Shown here one piece after another: positions 45,968 to 55,132 of a stretch of DNA of 64,000 nt; position 1 is the stretch's first letter, and each line of letters opens with the position of its first letter. A program made the position numbers and the translations under genes. The notes beneath the pieces are model-generated. The model saw only the letters and a list, made by a program, of their open reading frames with translations, was not told the origin of the DNA and did not search any database. Source of the stretch: DASRDU01 sp035652435 (GTDB taxonomy: Bacteria; Acidobacteriota; Blastocatellia; RBC074); assembly GCA_035652435.1 (NCBI GenBank), contig DASRDU010000063.1, positions 1 to 64,000 of the forward strand. Reading direction: 5' to 3'.

Positions 45968-47629
45968 TTATTGTCTGCCGTCGGCCTTCGGCGGAAACAG
46001 CTTGGCAGTTTCACTGAGCTGCCTGGCCTTGGGCAGGGCCTCGATGGCGCGCTGCATCTGCTCGTCGCTCTCGCTCAGGAACTGGTCGGCGGCTTCGAGG
46101 CCGTAAGCGGCGGTGATCACTTCGGCGCGGATGCGGCGGCGCGCGTAATCGAGCTTCGCGTTCAGACCGCCTTCGAGCCGGCGCAGCTTCGGGTGATTGT
46201 GCAGGAAGTCGCGGAACGCGGCGATCACCTGATCATTCAACTGGTACTCGTTCCCGCGGAGTTTGTAGTCGTGTTCGATCTTCGCGACCTTGTATTCCGC
46301 GAGCCCCGGCAGGGTTCCCGCCGCCAGCTGACGCGCGAATTCAAAGCAGGCGTCGCGCCAGTAGACGTCCTCTTCTGATTTCTTCACCACGATGTCGGGC
46401 GTGATCCCGCCGCCGCCGTGCAGCGGGCGGCCGGTCGGCGTGTAGACCGTCTTGCTCGCCGGCGACACCTGCGGGACGGGGCCGTCCCCGGCGACGTGGT
46501 AACGCGCCCGGTAATAATCGTAGAGGCTGACGCCACTGTATTCGCGCTGGATCAGCCGGCCGCTCGGCGTGTAATACTTCGCCGTCGTCAGCGTCAGCCC
46601 GGTGCCTCCGGGGATTTTGAAGACCGACTGCACGAGCCCCTTGCCGAAGCTGTCTTCGCCGACGATCAGCCCGCGGTCCTGATCCTGGATGGCGCCCGCG
46701 ACGATTTCCGAAGCCGAGGCCGATTCGCCGTTGATCAGCACCACGAGCGGGAAAGTTTCCGGGTCGTCGGATTCCGACTGGTAAGTGCGCGGCCGGCTGA
46801 AGAGTCCCTCGCGCCCGCGCACCGAAACGATGCCGGCGCCGCGCGGCAGGAAGGATTCGGCCACCTGAATCGCCTCCTTCAGCAGCCCGCCCGGGTTGCG
46901 GCGCAGATCCAGCACGAGCGAAGTCATCCCCTGCTTTTTGAGGTCGGCGATGGCCGCCTGCATCTCGTCGCTCGTCGCCTGATTGAACCCGCCTGTGAGC
47001 GCGATATAGCCGGTCCCGGGCCGGGCGATGAAATGGTTGCGGACTGACGGGTAAGGGACTTCGTCGCGGGTGATTTTGACCGAAATGGGTTGCGGCGCCC
47101 CGGCCCGCTCGACGGTGATTTCCACGGGCACGCCCTTCTCGCCGCGGACATGCTTGAGCGCGTCCGCCTGCCGCCAGCCGTTCGTGGATTTGCCGTCAAC
47201 CGCGACGATCGCGTCGCCGTAACGCAACCCGGCGTGATCGGCGGGCATTCCCTTGCTCACCCCGAGGACGTAAATCCGCCCGTTGCGCTCGTTGATCGTC
47301 ACGCCGATGCCATAAAAGCGGCTGCTCTGTTCTTCCTGCATCTCATTGAACTCGCGCCGGTCGAAGAAATTCGAGTGCGGGTCGAGCGTGTGCAGCATGC
47401 CAGAGATGCTCGCCTTGGTCAGCCGCTCGCGGTCCGGCTCGACGACGTAATTGTCTTCGATGAGCTGCACCGCCTCGTTGAAGTTCTGCGTGACCTCGCT
47501 GTCCGGCGCATCGGCCTTGGCCGTTGTCCGCGCCTGCCACCTGCTGACGACTCCTCCAGCCAGGGCACCGCTGACAATCAACAGCACCGCCACGCGCAGA
47601 AAACGACTTTGGAATTTCATCACGGTCAT
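45968..47629 (-). CDS. S41-family C-terminal processing protease (CtpA-like)
   Basis: 553 residues. N-terminal signal or anchor (RFLRVAVLLIVSGALAGGVV), a PDZ domain at about 110-190 (GIGVTINERNGRIYVLGVSK, ADHAGLRYGDAIVAVDG), then the S41 core: VLDLRRNPGGLLKEAI, catalytic Ser in INGESASASEIVAGAI and Lys in EDSFGKGLVQSVF. The C-terminal 120 residues are helical. It degrades or trims periplasmic and membrane proteins. AAAGGAG lies just upstream of the ATG at 47629; the ATG at 47620 or the intervening GTG are equally possible starts. Monocistronic. Confidence 0.9.
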   Translation of the reverse strand: MTVMKFQSRFLRVAVLLIVSGALAGGVVSRWQARTTAKADAPDSEVTQNFNEAVQLIEDNYVVEPDRERLTKASISGMLHTLDPHSNFFDRREFNEMQEEQSSRFYGIGVTINERNGRIYVLGVSKGMPADHAGLRYGDAIVAVDGKSTNGWRQADALKHVRGEKGVPVEITVERAGAPQPISVKITRDEVPYPSVRNHFIARPGTGYIALTGGFNQATSDEMQAAIADLKKQGMTSLVLDLRRNPGGLLKEAIQVAESFLPRGAGIVSVRGREGLFSRPRTYQSESDDPETFPLVVLINGESASASEIVAGAIQDQDRGLIVGEDSFGKGLVQSVFKIPGGTGLTLTTAKYYTPSGRLIQREYSGVSLYDYYRARYHVAGDGPVPQVSPASKTVYTPTGRPLHGGGGITPDIVVKKSEEDVYWRDACFEFARQLAAGTLPGLAEYKVAKIEHDYKLRGNEYQLNDQVIAAFRDFLHNHPKLRRLEGGLNAKLDYARRRIRAEVITAAYGLEAADQFLSESDEQMQRAIEALPKARQLSETAKLFPPKADGRQ

Positions 47630-47738
47630 AACTCCTTTATTGAAGTGCGACGTAATATACCACAGAACGGCGGCGGCGCGCGTGAAGCGGGTTGGGGGGC
47701 GAAAAAACAGGGCCTGCTTCCCTGCTGCAAATCCCGGG

Positions 47739-47768
47739 TTTCAAATTTACTGTCTCAACTTCAAATTC
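47739..47768. repeat. Weak heptamer-like repeat (CAAATTT / CAACTTC)
   Basis: Related AT-rich 7-nt units lie 14 nt apart (CAAATTT at 47742, CAACTTC at 47756), ending in CAAATTC. It is much less regular than the other heptamer elements in this window and lies between two genes. Included as a possible fourth, decayed example. Confidence 0.3.
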
Positions 47769-47788
47769 CCTGATCCGTGGCCCCGCCC

Positions 47789-48625
47789 TCAAAACAGGGA
47801 CGGCTGCGCGACGAGCGTTTCCGGCTCAACGACGGGCAGTCCGAGCAGCTTTTTGAACTGATTGGCTGAGGCCGGGGAGTGCCCCGCGTAATGATTGTTG
47901 AAATAACCGAAGGCCTGCGTGACGTGCCGGCGCAGGGCCCGGAAAGCCTCGGCCCACTCGGCCAGCTCGCGGTCGCGGTTGATCCGGATGCGCGAATAAT
48001 CGGTCAGCTCGCGCGGCCCGAGCCACCGCGCGTAAGCGAAATCCGCCGTCGGACGCTCGACCAGCGGAAACATCAGCTCGCGCGGAATCCATTTGCTGTC
48101 AGTGAGCGCAAGCGCCACGCGATGCGCTGTGAGTAATTCAAGCACCCGTTCGACGGTGTCACCGCCGAGCCAGCCGCGGTCACGGAACTCGATGGCGAAG
48201 CGCAAGTCAGCGGGCAGCAACGGCAGGAATTTTCCGAGCGCTCCCATCGAGCGCGGCGAAAAATCCGGTGGCATCTGGATCAGGATCAGCGCCAGCCTGT
48301 CGCCCATCGCCCGCGCCCGCTCGCAGAACCGCGCCAGCACGTCTCCGCTTTCAGTGAGCCGGTTCTGATGCGTGATCTCCTGCGTCAGTTTGAGCGAATA
48401 AGTGAACCCTGCCGGCGCACGCGCCCGCCACGACTTCACCGACTGCTCCGAAGGGATGGCGTAAAAAGACGAATCAATCTCGACCGTATCGAAGGCCTTC
48501 ACGTACACGTCCAGATAATCCGCGCCCCGCGTGCCGCGCGGGTAAAACGGCCCGACCCAGTCGTCGTAATTCCACCCCTGCGCGCCGATGTGAACCGGCG
48601 CATTGTGAACCGGAGATTCGTCCAT
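47789..48625 (-). CDS. DUF72-family protein
   Basis: About 278 residues from the ATG at 48625, the start that begins at the conserved HIGAQGWNYDDWVGPFYPRG. DUF72 TIM-barrel motifs are present: YVKAFDTVEIDSSFYAIP, FTYSLKLTQEITHQ, DLRFAIEFRDRGWLGGDTVE and YFNNHYAGHSPASANQF. The family is cytoplasmic and has no firmly established biochemical role. Upstream in-frame sequence is made of heptamer repeat and is not counted. Its start lies 39 nt from the symporter's stop, so it is probably co-transcribed with that gene. Confidence 0.88.
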   Translation of the reverse strand: MDESPVHNAPVHIGAQGWNYDDWVGPFYPRGTRGADYLDVYVKAFDTVEIDSSFYAIPSEQSVKSWRARAPAGFTYSLKLTQEITHQNRLTESGDVLARFCERARAMGDRLALILIQMPPDFSPRSMGALGKFLPLLPADLRFAIEFRDRGWLGGDTVERVLELLTAHRVALALTDSKWIPRELMFPLVERPTADFAYARWLGPRELTDYSRIRINRDRELAEWAEAFRALRRHVTQAFGYFNNHYAGHSPASANQFKKLLGLPVVEPETLVAQPSLF

Positions 48626-48663
48626 CCCTGACCCCGCAAATGAGTTTGTCGGCGAATAGCGAA

Positions 48664-50100
48664 TCAGGGATTCTGCGCGACCTTTGAATCCGCAACCCGC
48701 AATCCGCAATCCGCAATCATCACCGCCGCCCCCGCCGCGATGCCGAAGATGATCGGCGGCAGGCCCCACGGCCCCTGATGATCAGGCGTCAGCGCCCACA
48801 GCGCGAAAGTCACCGCCACCGACACGATCATCGTCGCCATCGCCCCGCGCGCCGTCACCCGCTCTGAATAAAGCCCCGCCGCGAGCGGCAGCAGCAGCGC
48901 CGCCGTGATCAGAGTGTAAAAGATCGCCAGCGCCGACAACACGTCCGGCAGCATGATGCCGAGCAGCGCGGCGAGCATCCCGCAGACGACCGACGCTTCG
49001 CGCGCCACCTGCATCAGCTGCTCGTCGCTGGCCCTTGGACGAATGAAAGCCTGATACAGATCCTTGCTGAGCGAGGTACTGAGCATAAACAGCACCGCGT
49101 CCGCGGTGCTGACTTCGGCGGAAAAGATCGCCCCGAGCAGCAGCCCGCCGAGCCACACCGGCAGTGATTTCGTCAGCAGCAGCGGCAACGCCAGCTCGCG
49201 ATTCGCGGGGAGCAGGGCGGGGAACTGGTCGCGCGCGATCATGCCCATCAGCACGGGCACCACCGCGAAAGCCAGCAGCCCGGCGGCGTTAATGCCCACC
49301 CCGATTTTCACCGCCCGCTCGTCCTTCGCGCCGAAGACTTTCTGGAGCAGTCCCGGCGAAATCACGAATGACGGGACCAGAATCGTCAGCAGGCGCAGCA
49401 CTCCCGCCGGCCCGATCCCGGTCGGGCTGAAATATGAATCGGGCAGCCCGTCCCCGCCGATGCTCAGGTGCGCTTTGTCGGTCGCGGGCGTCGTCATCAT
49501 ATTGCTCAGCAGGTAAGCGAGGACGAGGCCGAAGCCGAGAATCTTCACGAACAGCTGGAATACATTGACCCGCACCGTCCCCTGCAACCCCCCCAGCGCG
49601 AAATAAGCCGTCGCCACGACCGCCCCGATCAGACAGCCGACCGCTTTATCAATCCCGGCCACGACGTTCAGGATCCACGACACCGCGATGAACTGCCCGG
49701 CCAGGATCGCCAGCGAGCCGAACCACAGCAGCACCCCGACCAGCCCGCGCACGCTGCGGTTGTAGCGGAATTCCAGATAATCGCCGACCGTGTAGAGGTT
49801 GTGTTTGTGAGCGACGCGCCAGATTTTCGGGCCGACAGTGAAAGCGAGAATGATCGAACCGATCCCCGCCGATCCGACCCACCAGATCGCTGACAGCCCG
49901 TCCTCGTAGGCAAAGCCCGCCGCCCCCACCGTCGAACCCGCGCCGATGTTGGCCGCGAGCAGCGTCGAGACGAGCAGCCCCGCCCCGAGGCCGCGCCCGG
50001 CGACGAAGAAATCCCGCGACTCTTTCACGCCCCGGGAGGCCAGCACTCCGTAGCCGATCATCAGGACGGCGTAAGTAATGAGAATGAAAACGTAGGTCAT
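48664..50100 (-). CDS. Sodium:solute symporter family (SSS) transporter
   Basis: 478 residues with about 13 hydrophobic segments. Family features: ADIGAGSTVG-like LLAANIGAGSTVGAAGFAYE, SAIWWVGSAGIGSIILAFTV and EVSTADAVLFMLSTSLSKDL. It imports an organic solute with Na+; the substrate is not apparent. The last 18 residues or so (MIADCGLRVADSK...) are encoded by a 7-nt tandem repeat and so are probably an acquired tail after the final helix. The only gene ahead of it in the same direction is the frameshifted TPR gene. Confidence 0.88.
   Translation of the reverse strand: MTYVFILITYAVLMIGYGVLASRGVKESRDFFVAGRGLGAGLLVSTLLAANIGAGSTVGAAGFAYEDGLSAIWWVGSAGIGSIILAFTVGPKIWRVAHKHNLYTVGDYLEFRYNRSVRGLVGVLLWFGSLAILAGQFIAVSWILNVVAGIDKAVGCLIGAVVATAYFALGGLQGTVRVNVFQLFVKILGFGLVLAYLLSNMMTTPATDKAHLSIGGDGLPDSYFSPTGIGPAGVLRLLTILVPSFVISPGLLQKVFGAKDERAVKIGVGINAAGLLAFAVVPVLMGMIARDQFPALLPANRELALPLLLTKSLPVWLGGLLLGAIFSAEVSTADAVLFMLSTSLSKDLYQAFIRPRASDEQLMQVAREASVVCGMLAALLGIMLPDVLSALAIFYTLITAALLLPLAAGLYSERVTARGAMATMIVSVAVTFALWALTPDHQGPWGLPPIIFGIAAGAAVMIADCGLRVADSKVAQNP
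48688..48715. repeat. Heptanucleotide tandem repeat inside the symporter's 3' end
   Basis: Four tandem 7-nt units: ATCCGCA, ACCCGCA, ATCCGCA, ATCCGCA, followed by a decaying ATCATCA. On the minus strand it is translated as the C-terminal tail of the symporter. Same period as the elements at 42854 and 56224. Confidence 0.85.
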
Positions 50101-50139
50101 ATCTGACAGGGCCTCCCCTGCGATCAGGCCGGCGGTGTT

Positions 50140-51121
50140 TTATTGAAGCATGAAGTTGAAGGTCAGAATACCCGATACCCTGACCGGGTTGCCATCAAGT
50201 GTTGTCGGTTTGAAGGTCCACTTGCGGGCGGCTTCCAGCGAGGCCTGAGAAATAATGTCGGGCCCGCACAGCGGTCACCTGACCCGATTCATCAATTTCA
50301 ACCCGGACGAGTACGGTGCCTGAAATCCGCATGGATTTGGCCGCCTCAGGGTATGCCGGCTGAACCCGCTTCAGCGCGACGCCCTGAAGCGCCCCGCCGG
50401 AAACCTCCGTGCGATCCACGCCGTAGTAAATCCGGTTGGCTCTCGACCACAGCGGCGTCGCCTGATCCTTCTGCTTGTTCTGTTCCATTGCGCAGGCACA
50501 TTGTTCAAGTGCCTCGGCCACGTCGCGGTGATTTTCGCCCAGGTTCTTTTCCCTGATGGCGACGATCCGCTGCCAGAGGGGCACAGCTTTGGCAGGGTGG
50601 CTGTCCTTCTGGTAAAAGGCGGCGAGGTTCTGAAGTGAAATCGCCGTCTGAAGGCTCTCCGCGCCGGCGGCCTTTTCTCGAATGCTGATCGCGCGTTTGA
50701 AAATCTCCTCGGCCCCCCGGCTGTTGCCGTTGGCATAAATCACCCACGCCAGATGGATCAAGTGATCATGCAGCAGGGGGCTTTGCTCGCCGGAAATCTT
50801 TTCCCTGATTTTGATCGCGCGGCGAAAAGCCGACTCCGCATTGAAGTAGTCCTGCCTGGCCTTGTATATCATCGCCAGATTGACCAGCGAGGCCACCAGC
50901 AGTTCATGCTCCTTTCCCAGTTCGGTTTCCCGGAGTTCGACCACACGTCTGGCCAGTGGCAGCGCCTCGTCATACTTCTTCTCGTTGTAGAGTTTGACAA
51001 CCGTCGCATGCAGCCGGGCCGCCTCTCCCTGTTGTGGCGACTGGTGGCCGGAGGACTGACTGTTCTGAGCCGGGGCGATGATGAACAGGCAAAGGCTGAA
51101 GCCTGAGAGCAGCTTCTTCAT
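50140..51121 (-). pseudogene. TPR protein with TonB C-terminal domain, frameshifted near its 3' end
   Basis: The gene starts at ATG 51121 (signal peptide MKKLLSGFSLCLFIIAPAQ) and encodes five or so TPR units (VASLVNLAMIYKARQDYFNA, LQTAISLQNLAAFYQKDSH), then the start of a TonB_C-type domain (VQPAYPEAAKSMRISGTVLV, VEIDESGQVTAV). Around 50265-50270 the frame changes; the zero frame soon ends at 50195, but the +1 frame continues CGPDIISQASLEAARKWTFK and VSGILTFNFMLQ to a stop at 50140. This restores the domain, as the paralogue at 54030 shows. A single-base indel explains it: a true pseudogene or a sequencing error. No slippery site is obvious. Confidence 0.8.
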
Positions 51122-51223
51122 GGAAAGTTTTTCCTCTTCTGTATGGACATTGGCTGAGGTCAAAGCCCGAAACCGGAACCCGGGCGAATCAAAGCCTGCC
51201 CCCATCAGCCTGAATGTCAGGCG

Positions 51224-53239
51224 TCATTTCATCGCGTAATCCCAGTACACGCCCGCGCGCTCGATCATCGCGGGCGCATCTTCGGCGAGCAGGTAACCAC
51301 CCTTGACCAGCTTCAGCACGGCCTCAGCCACCGCCCCCAGATAATGCTCGCGATTCTGGTAACGCTCTTCAATCGAAAGCCGCGGGTCGCCCGTGCGCTC
51401 GCGCTCGGCCCTGGTCTTCGCAAACGGGATGTACGAGCCCGCGAAGTCCACGAGTTGATCCGGCGCGCCCGTCTGCGGGTCGCGCGGATTCCAGCCCGTG
51501 TAGGTCGCCAGCGGCACCGCGACCTCGGGCATCCGGATGCCCCCGAGATCAATCCCGTCGCGGTCAACCTGCGGGATCATCACGGGGAAAGCCTTGCCGA
51601 CGACCGGCGGCTCGTTGCCGATGATGCCGCGCGATTTGAACTGCGGGCCGTAATCCACGCGCCACGCCTCGTGCAGCGTGCGCACGAACTGGACGCCGGG
51701 AATTTTCGGGAAGTTGACAGCCGCCGGATTGACGAGCGAGCCGTCGGCGATGCGCGCATACTGGCTCGGCGGGGGCTGCGTGCCGTCCTTCGCCCAGCGG
51801 TCCAGCGCCACCAGCAGCGCGCGCATCCCCCACGAGTAATCGTTCGGGCTGAGCCTGTGCTGAGTCTGATTTTTCGCCGGCGGAAACTGCCCCGGCCCGT
51901 GCTGCCCGCCGACGAAGTAATAGATCCGCACGTTGTCCAGGAGCGGCGCATCGGCTTTGCCGTCAACCGTCGTGTGAATCAGCGCGGCCGCGCGGCCCCG
52001 GTATTCGTAGGACGAAAACGTGTAGAAGATTTTCGGCAATACCTTCTGCTTTGCCGCGAGCGCGAGCAGCCCGTCAGTCTCACCCGTTTCAGGATCGGTC
52101 TGCTCGATGTCGGTAAAAGGAAAGATGTCGGTCGGGTAAAAGAAGGTCGAGAACGCGCTCGCGTCGCGCGAGGCTTCGGCGAAACGGTGATTGAAGCTGC
52201 CATGCCCGCCGCCCGCGACGTGGGCGTTGACGGCATCAAAGACCTGCCGGTCTTTTTCGTCGGCATTGAAACCCTGATAGAGGAAATGCCGCAGGAAGCG
52301 TCCCGATTGCGAGATGCCGAAGGAGTAAGCGCGTCTGACCGACACGACCGCATCACGCTCGTACTTGAAATACGAAGCCAGATCGCGCACGGCGGCGAGC
52401 CCGAGGCCGACGACCGTCGGGTTCTGTGTCCGGTAGACGACCTCATAAATCTTCCCCGGCTCGAAACCATTCTTCAGATAGATGTATTTCGGATCTGGCG
52501 AGGGTTTGCCGTCAACGAGTCGCGCAAACTGCCATTCACCGCGCGGGATCACGCGCCGCTCGCCGAGGACTGAATCACGCACCGTCAGTTTGTAATCAGG
52601 ATTCTGCAGTTCAGTCGCCGGCTGCGCCTTCTGCCCCCGATGGCCGAGCGAGGCGTCATAGACTTTCGCCGGGAAGACGAAATCAGACCGCACCCATCCC
52701 GTGATCGCTTTGCCGTTGTCTGTCGCAACCGGCGCATAGAGCCGCAGCAGTCTCTCACCGTCCGGCACATCGAACTGCCACCCGACCCAGACGAGCGTCA
52801 AGCCCTGCCGCATCAGAAAGCCGTCGCCGAATTCGGCTTCAGTAGTCAGGTCAGCCGAGCCGCGCGAGTGATTGAAGAAGCGCACCATCCCCTTGCCGCC
52901 GCGGTTCGGAATCTCGAACAGCACCGCGCCGTTGCCGCGACTCAGATCCTTCGGCTTGAGGATGTAAAGGTCAGCCGAGAACTCGACCATCCCCTGCTCA
53001 TTGCGCGGGGCCTTGTCGAGGTCAACGATGATTTTGTTGTGCGGATTGTTCGGATCAACGGCGAAGTAAACTTTGCCGACGATCTTTTCATAAGCCCCGG
53101 CGAGGCCGAATCCTTTGCCGCCCAGCAGGTCAGCGCGGGAAATGATTTCAACGCGGGTGACGCGAGCCTGAGCGTTAATCGTGGCGAGTAAGAGCAGTGT
53201 GATCGTGCAAAGCAACTTGCAGGGGTGGGGCATATTCAT
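51224..53239 (-). CDS. Large secreted alpha/beta-hydrolase-domain protein (Abhydrolase_10 type)
   Basis: 671 residues. Signal peptide MNMPHPCKLLCTITLLLLAT...QA. The body is a single long family-specific domain with GKGFGLAGAYEKIVGKVYFA, FEIPNRGGKGMVRFFN and the nucleophile elbow YSFGISQSGRFLRHFLY (Ser near residue 308). A later HGPGQFPP and a conserved NAHVAGGGHGSFNHRF may hold the acid and base. Secreted esterase or amidase activity is inferred; the substrate is unknown. AAAGGA lies directly ahead of the first ATG, so the third codon (also Met, 53233) may be the true start. It follows the Uma2 gene by 8 nt. Confidence 0.82.
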   Translation of the reverse strand: MNMPHPCKLLCTITLLLLATINAQARVTRVEIISRADLLGGKGFGLAGAYEKIVGKVYFAVDPNNPHNKIIVDLDKAPRNEQGMVEFSADLYILKPKDLSRGNGAVLFEIPNRGGKGMVRFFNHSRGSADLTTEAEFGDGFLMRQGLTLVWVGWQFDVPDGERLLRLYAPVATDNGKAITGWVRSDFVFPAKVYDASLGHRGQKAQPATELQNPDYKLTVRDSVLGERRVIPRGEWQFARLVDGKPSPDPKYIYLKNGFEPGKIYEVVYRTQNPTVVGLGLAAVRDLASYFKYERDAVVSVRRAYSFGISQSGRFLRHFLYQGFNADEKDRQVFDAVNAHVAGGGHGSFNHRFAEASRDASAFSTFFYPTDIFPFTDIEQTDPETGETDGLLALAAKQKVLPKIFYTFSSYEYRGRAAALIHTTVDGKADAPLLDNVRIYYFVGGQHGPGQFPPAKNQTQHRLSPNDYSWGMRALLVALDRWAKDGTQPPPSQYARIADGSLVNPAAVNFPKIPGVQFVRTLHEAWRVDYGPQFKSRGIIGNEPPVVGKAFPVMIPQVDRDGIDLGGIRMPEVAVPLATYTGWNPRDPQTGAPDQLVDFAGSYIPFAKTRAERERTGDPRLSIEERYQNREHYLGAVAEAVLKLVKGGYLLAEDAPAMIERAGVYWDYAMK

Positions 53240-53247
53240 TCCTTTCC

Positions 53248-53856
53248 TCAGCGCCAGATTCTGCCCAGCGGCAGAACAAAACCGGGTAATTCAGGATCGC
53301 CGCTGACAGTGGAGGGGTGATCGAGACATTCGACTGCGGCATTCGGGCGATAAACCCAGACCTTTCTTTCCAGCGGATCAATCAGCCAGCCGAGTCGTGC
53401 GCCGTTCTCAATGTACTCCTCCATCTTCTCCTGCAGCGGGCGCAGCCGGTCAGTTTTCGAGCGCAATTCGATGACGAAATCAGGGCACAGCGGCGGGAAT
53501 TTCTCGCGCTCCTCGGCCGTGAGTGCTTCCCATCGTTCGCGTCTGACCCACGAGACATCCGGCGAGCGGTGCGCGCCATTGGGCAGGATGAACTCGGTTG
53601 ATGAGTCAAAGCCTTCACCTGTCCTGTCAGTTTCCACCCAGTTACCAAAGTAAGTCGTCAGTTTGAAATTACTGCGTCCGGTTTCTCCCCCTGTGGGCGG
53701 CATGATGATCAGGTCTCCTTCACTGGTGCGTTCGATGCGCAGGTCGGGATGCCTCTGACAGAAATCAAAGAACTCGTTATCACTCATATGTTGGATGATG
53801 GGGCCGAAGTGCAGGATCAGGGCATCGGGCGCAGTGTATTCGAGTATCGGATTCAT
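53248..53856 (-). CDS. Uma2-family (DUF820) PD-(D/E)XK endonuclease-like protein
   Basis: About 202 residues from the ATG at 53856, which has a perfect AAGGAGG 7 nt upstream; longer in-frame sequence is not coding-like. The Uma2 fold is recognised by FDFCQRHPDLRIERTSEGDL, MPPTGGETGRSNFKL, the restriction-type acidic pair in HRSPDVSWVRRERW and PDFVIELRSKTDRLRPLQ, and EYIENGARLGWLIDPLERKV. These proteins are abundant in cyanobacteria and Blastocatellia; their biological role is not firmly known and nuclease function is inferred from fold. Its neighbours are envelope proteins, with no toxin partner visible. Confidence 0.9.
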   Translation of the reverse strand: MNPILEYTAPDALILHFGPIIQHMSDNEFFDFCQRHPDLRIERTSEGDLIIMPPTGGETGRSNFKLTTYFGNWVETDRTGEGFDSSTEFILPNGAHRSPDVSWVRRERWEALTAEEREKFPPLCPDFVIELRSKTDRLRPLQEKMEEYIENGARLGWLIDPLERKVWVYRPNAAVECLDHPSTVSGDPELPGFVLPLGRIWR

Positions 53857-54029
53857 TGGCTGGCCTCCTTGTATTGATGAAGACGAGCGAAGTTTACCAT
53901 GACAGCTGGTCCTGTGTTTCCTGTTGCGACGCGCTGGCAATGCTGTAATCCCCGGCGCGGATTCAGGCAGGTGAAAAGTACAGGCACCAGTAAGACAGGA
54001 ATGATCCGGGACGACGGAGTTTTCATGAC

Positions 54030-55106
54030 CTATTGAAGTGTGAACGTGAAAGTCAGGAAGCCGGCGAATTTGATGGGCTGGCCGGAAACCATCGTCGGCT
54101 TGAAGCGCCATTGCCAAGCCGCCTGAACTGAGACGTCAGTCAGATACGGAGGGCCGCACAGCGGTTTTACTCCTGTGACCGCTCCGCTTTCGTCCACCTC
54201 GACGATCAGCAGAATGGTTCCCATAATATGGGCTGATTTAGCTTCGGCAGGGTATCGCGGTTGTACTCTGGTAATCGCCTTCGTCAGGATGTCATCGGCA
54301 GGATCGGTCGAGTCGGGATTGAGCCCCAGCAGGATTTTTCCTCCGCGGTTGACGAGTTCTCTCACCTCCTTATTTTCCCTGTTCCGCCCGTCCAACAGCA
54401 GTGCGCAGGCGCATTGCCCGATTAACTCGCCGACCTCGCGGTGCTTTGGTCCCAGTGGCGGCGCCAGCGCTTTTTCCCTGATGGCAATCACGCGCTGATA
54501 GTAACTCACTGCTTCCCTGGATTTACCTGTGCGGTAGTAAAACCCTGCCAGGCTCAGGAGCGTGCCGGCTGTTTCATCGTCATTCTCTCCGAGAGTTTTC
54601 TCCTGAATTGCCAGCGCGCGTTTGAGCAAATCTTCAGTCTGATGTTTGTGATCAAGGGCATAATGCACGTCAGCGAGCGCTTTGAGTAAGGGAACAATCC
54701 TGCCGCTTTCCGGGCCATGAGCTTTTTCCGCTATTTTCAGGGCGCGCTGATAAAGAGTTTCCGCCTCACCGAATTTTTTCTGCGCGAGGTAAAGAGCGGC
54801 GAGGTTCCCTGACGTCGTGGCTACCAGCGGATGGTCAGGGCCGGGGAGCTTTTCACTCAGTTCCAGCGCCTTCCTGGCTGACGGGGTCGCTTCCTCATAT
54901 TTCCCCTCACCGTAGAGTCTGACCACCAGAGTGCTGAGCCGTTTTATTTCCGCTTCATCACCCTCTTTTGTGGGCTGTGACTGTGTTTCGCCCGTCGCTG
55001 TCGGAGAACTGCCTGTTTCCGTCTGTGCTACCGCTGTGTGAATGCACGACAGGCTGATGACTGCGATAAAAAATGCCTGCCTGATGATTGAGGTGGTTGC
55101 TTGCAT
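54030..55106 (-). CDS. TPR protein with C-terminal TonB (TonB_C) domain
   Basis: 358 residues. Signal peptide MQATTSIIRQAFFIAVISLS...VAQ. Four or five TPR units of the kinesin-light-chain type (LVATTSGNLAALYLAQKKFG, ETAGTLLSLAGFYYRTGKSR) fill residues about 60-240. The C-terminal 90 residues are a TonB_C-like domain (ITRVQPRYPAEAKSAHIMGT, VEVDESGAVTGVKPLCGPPY, then AAWQWRFKPTMVSGQPIKF and the final FLTFTFTLQ). It lacks the Pro-rich stretch and inner-membrane anchor of a classical TonB. It could act as a periplasmic partner for TonB-dependent receptors. Intact paralogue of the frameshifted gene at 50140. Confidence 0.85.
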   Translation of the reverse strand: MQATTSIIRQAFFIAVISLSCIHTAVAQTETGSSPTATGETQSQPTKEGDEAEIKRLSTLVVRLYGEGKYEEATPSARKALELSEKLPGPDHPLVATTSGNLAALYLAQKKFGEAETLYQRALKIAEKAHGPESGRIVPLLKALADVHYALDHKHQTEDLLKRALAIQEKTLGENDDETAGTLLSLAGFYYRTGKSREAVSYYQRVIAIREKALAPPLGPKHREVGELIGQCACALLLDGRNRENKEVRELVNRGGKILLGLNPDSTDPADDILTKAITRVQPRYPAEAKSAHIMGTILLIVEVDESGAVTGVKPLCGPPYLTDVSVQAAWQWRFKPTMVSGQPIKFAGFLTFTFTLQ

Positions 55107-55132
55107 GACTTTTCAATTGAATCAGGGGCGAT

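Noticed and set aside
53248..53856. Uma2 protein as part of a toxin-antitoxin or defence system
   Set aside because: Neighbours are envelope proteins, with no antitoxin, methylase or helicase. The family is very common in this lineage and not evidence of defence.
53248..54117. Longer Uma2 reading frame from 54117
   Set aside because: A perfect AAGGAGG precedes the ATG at 53856, and the extra residues are unlike the family and overlap the neighbouring TPR-TonB_C gene.
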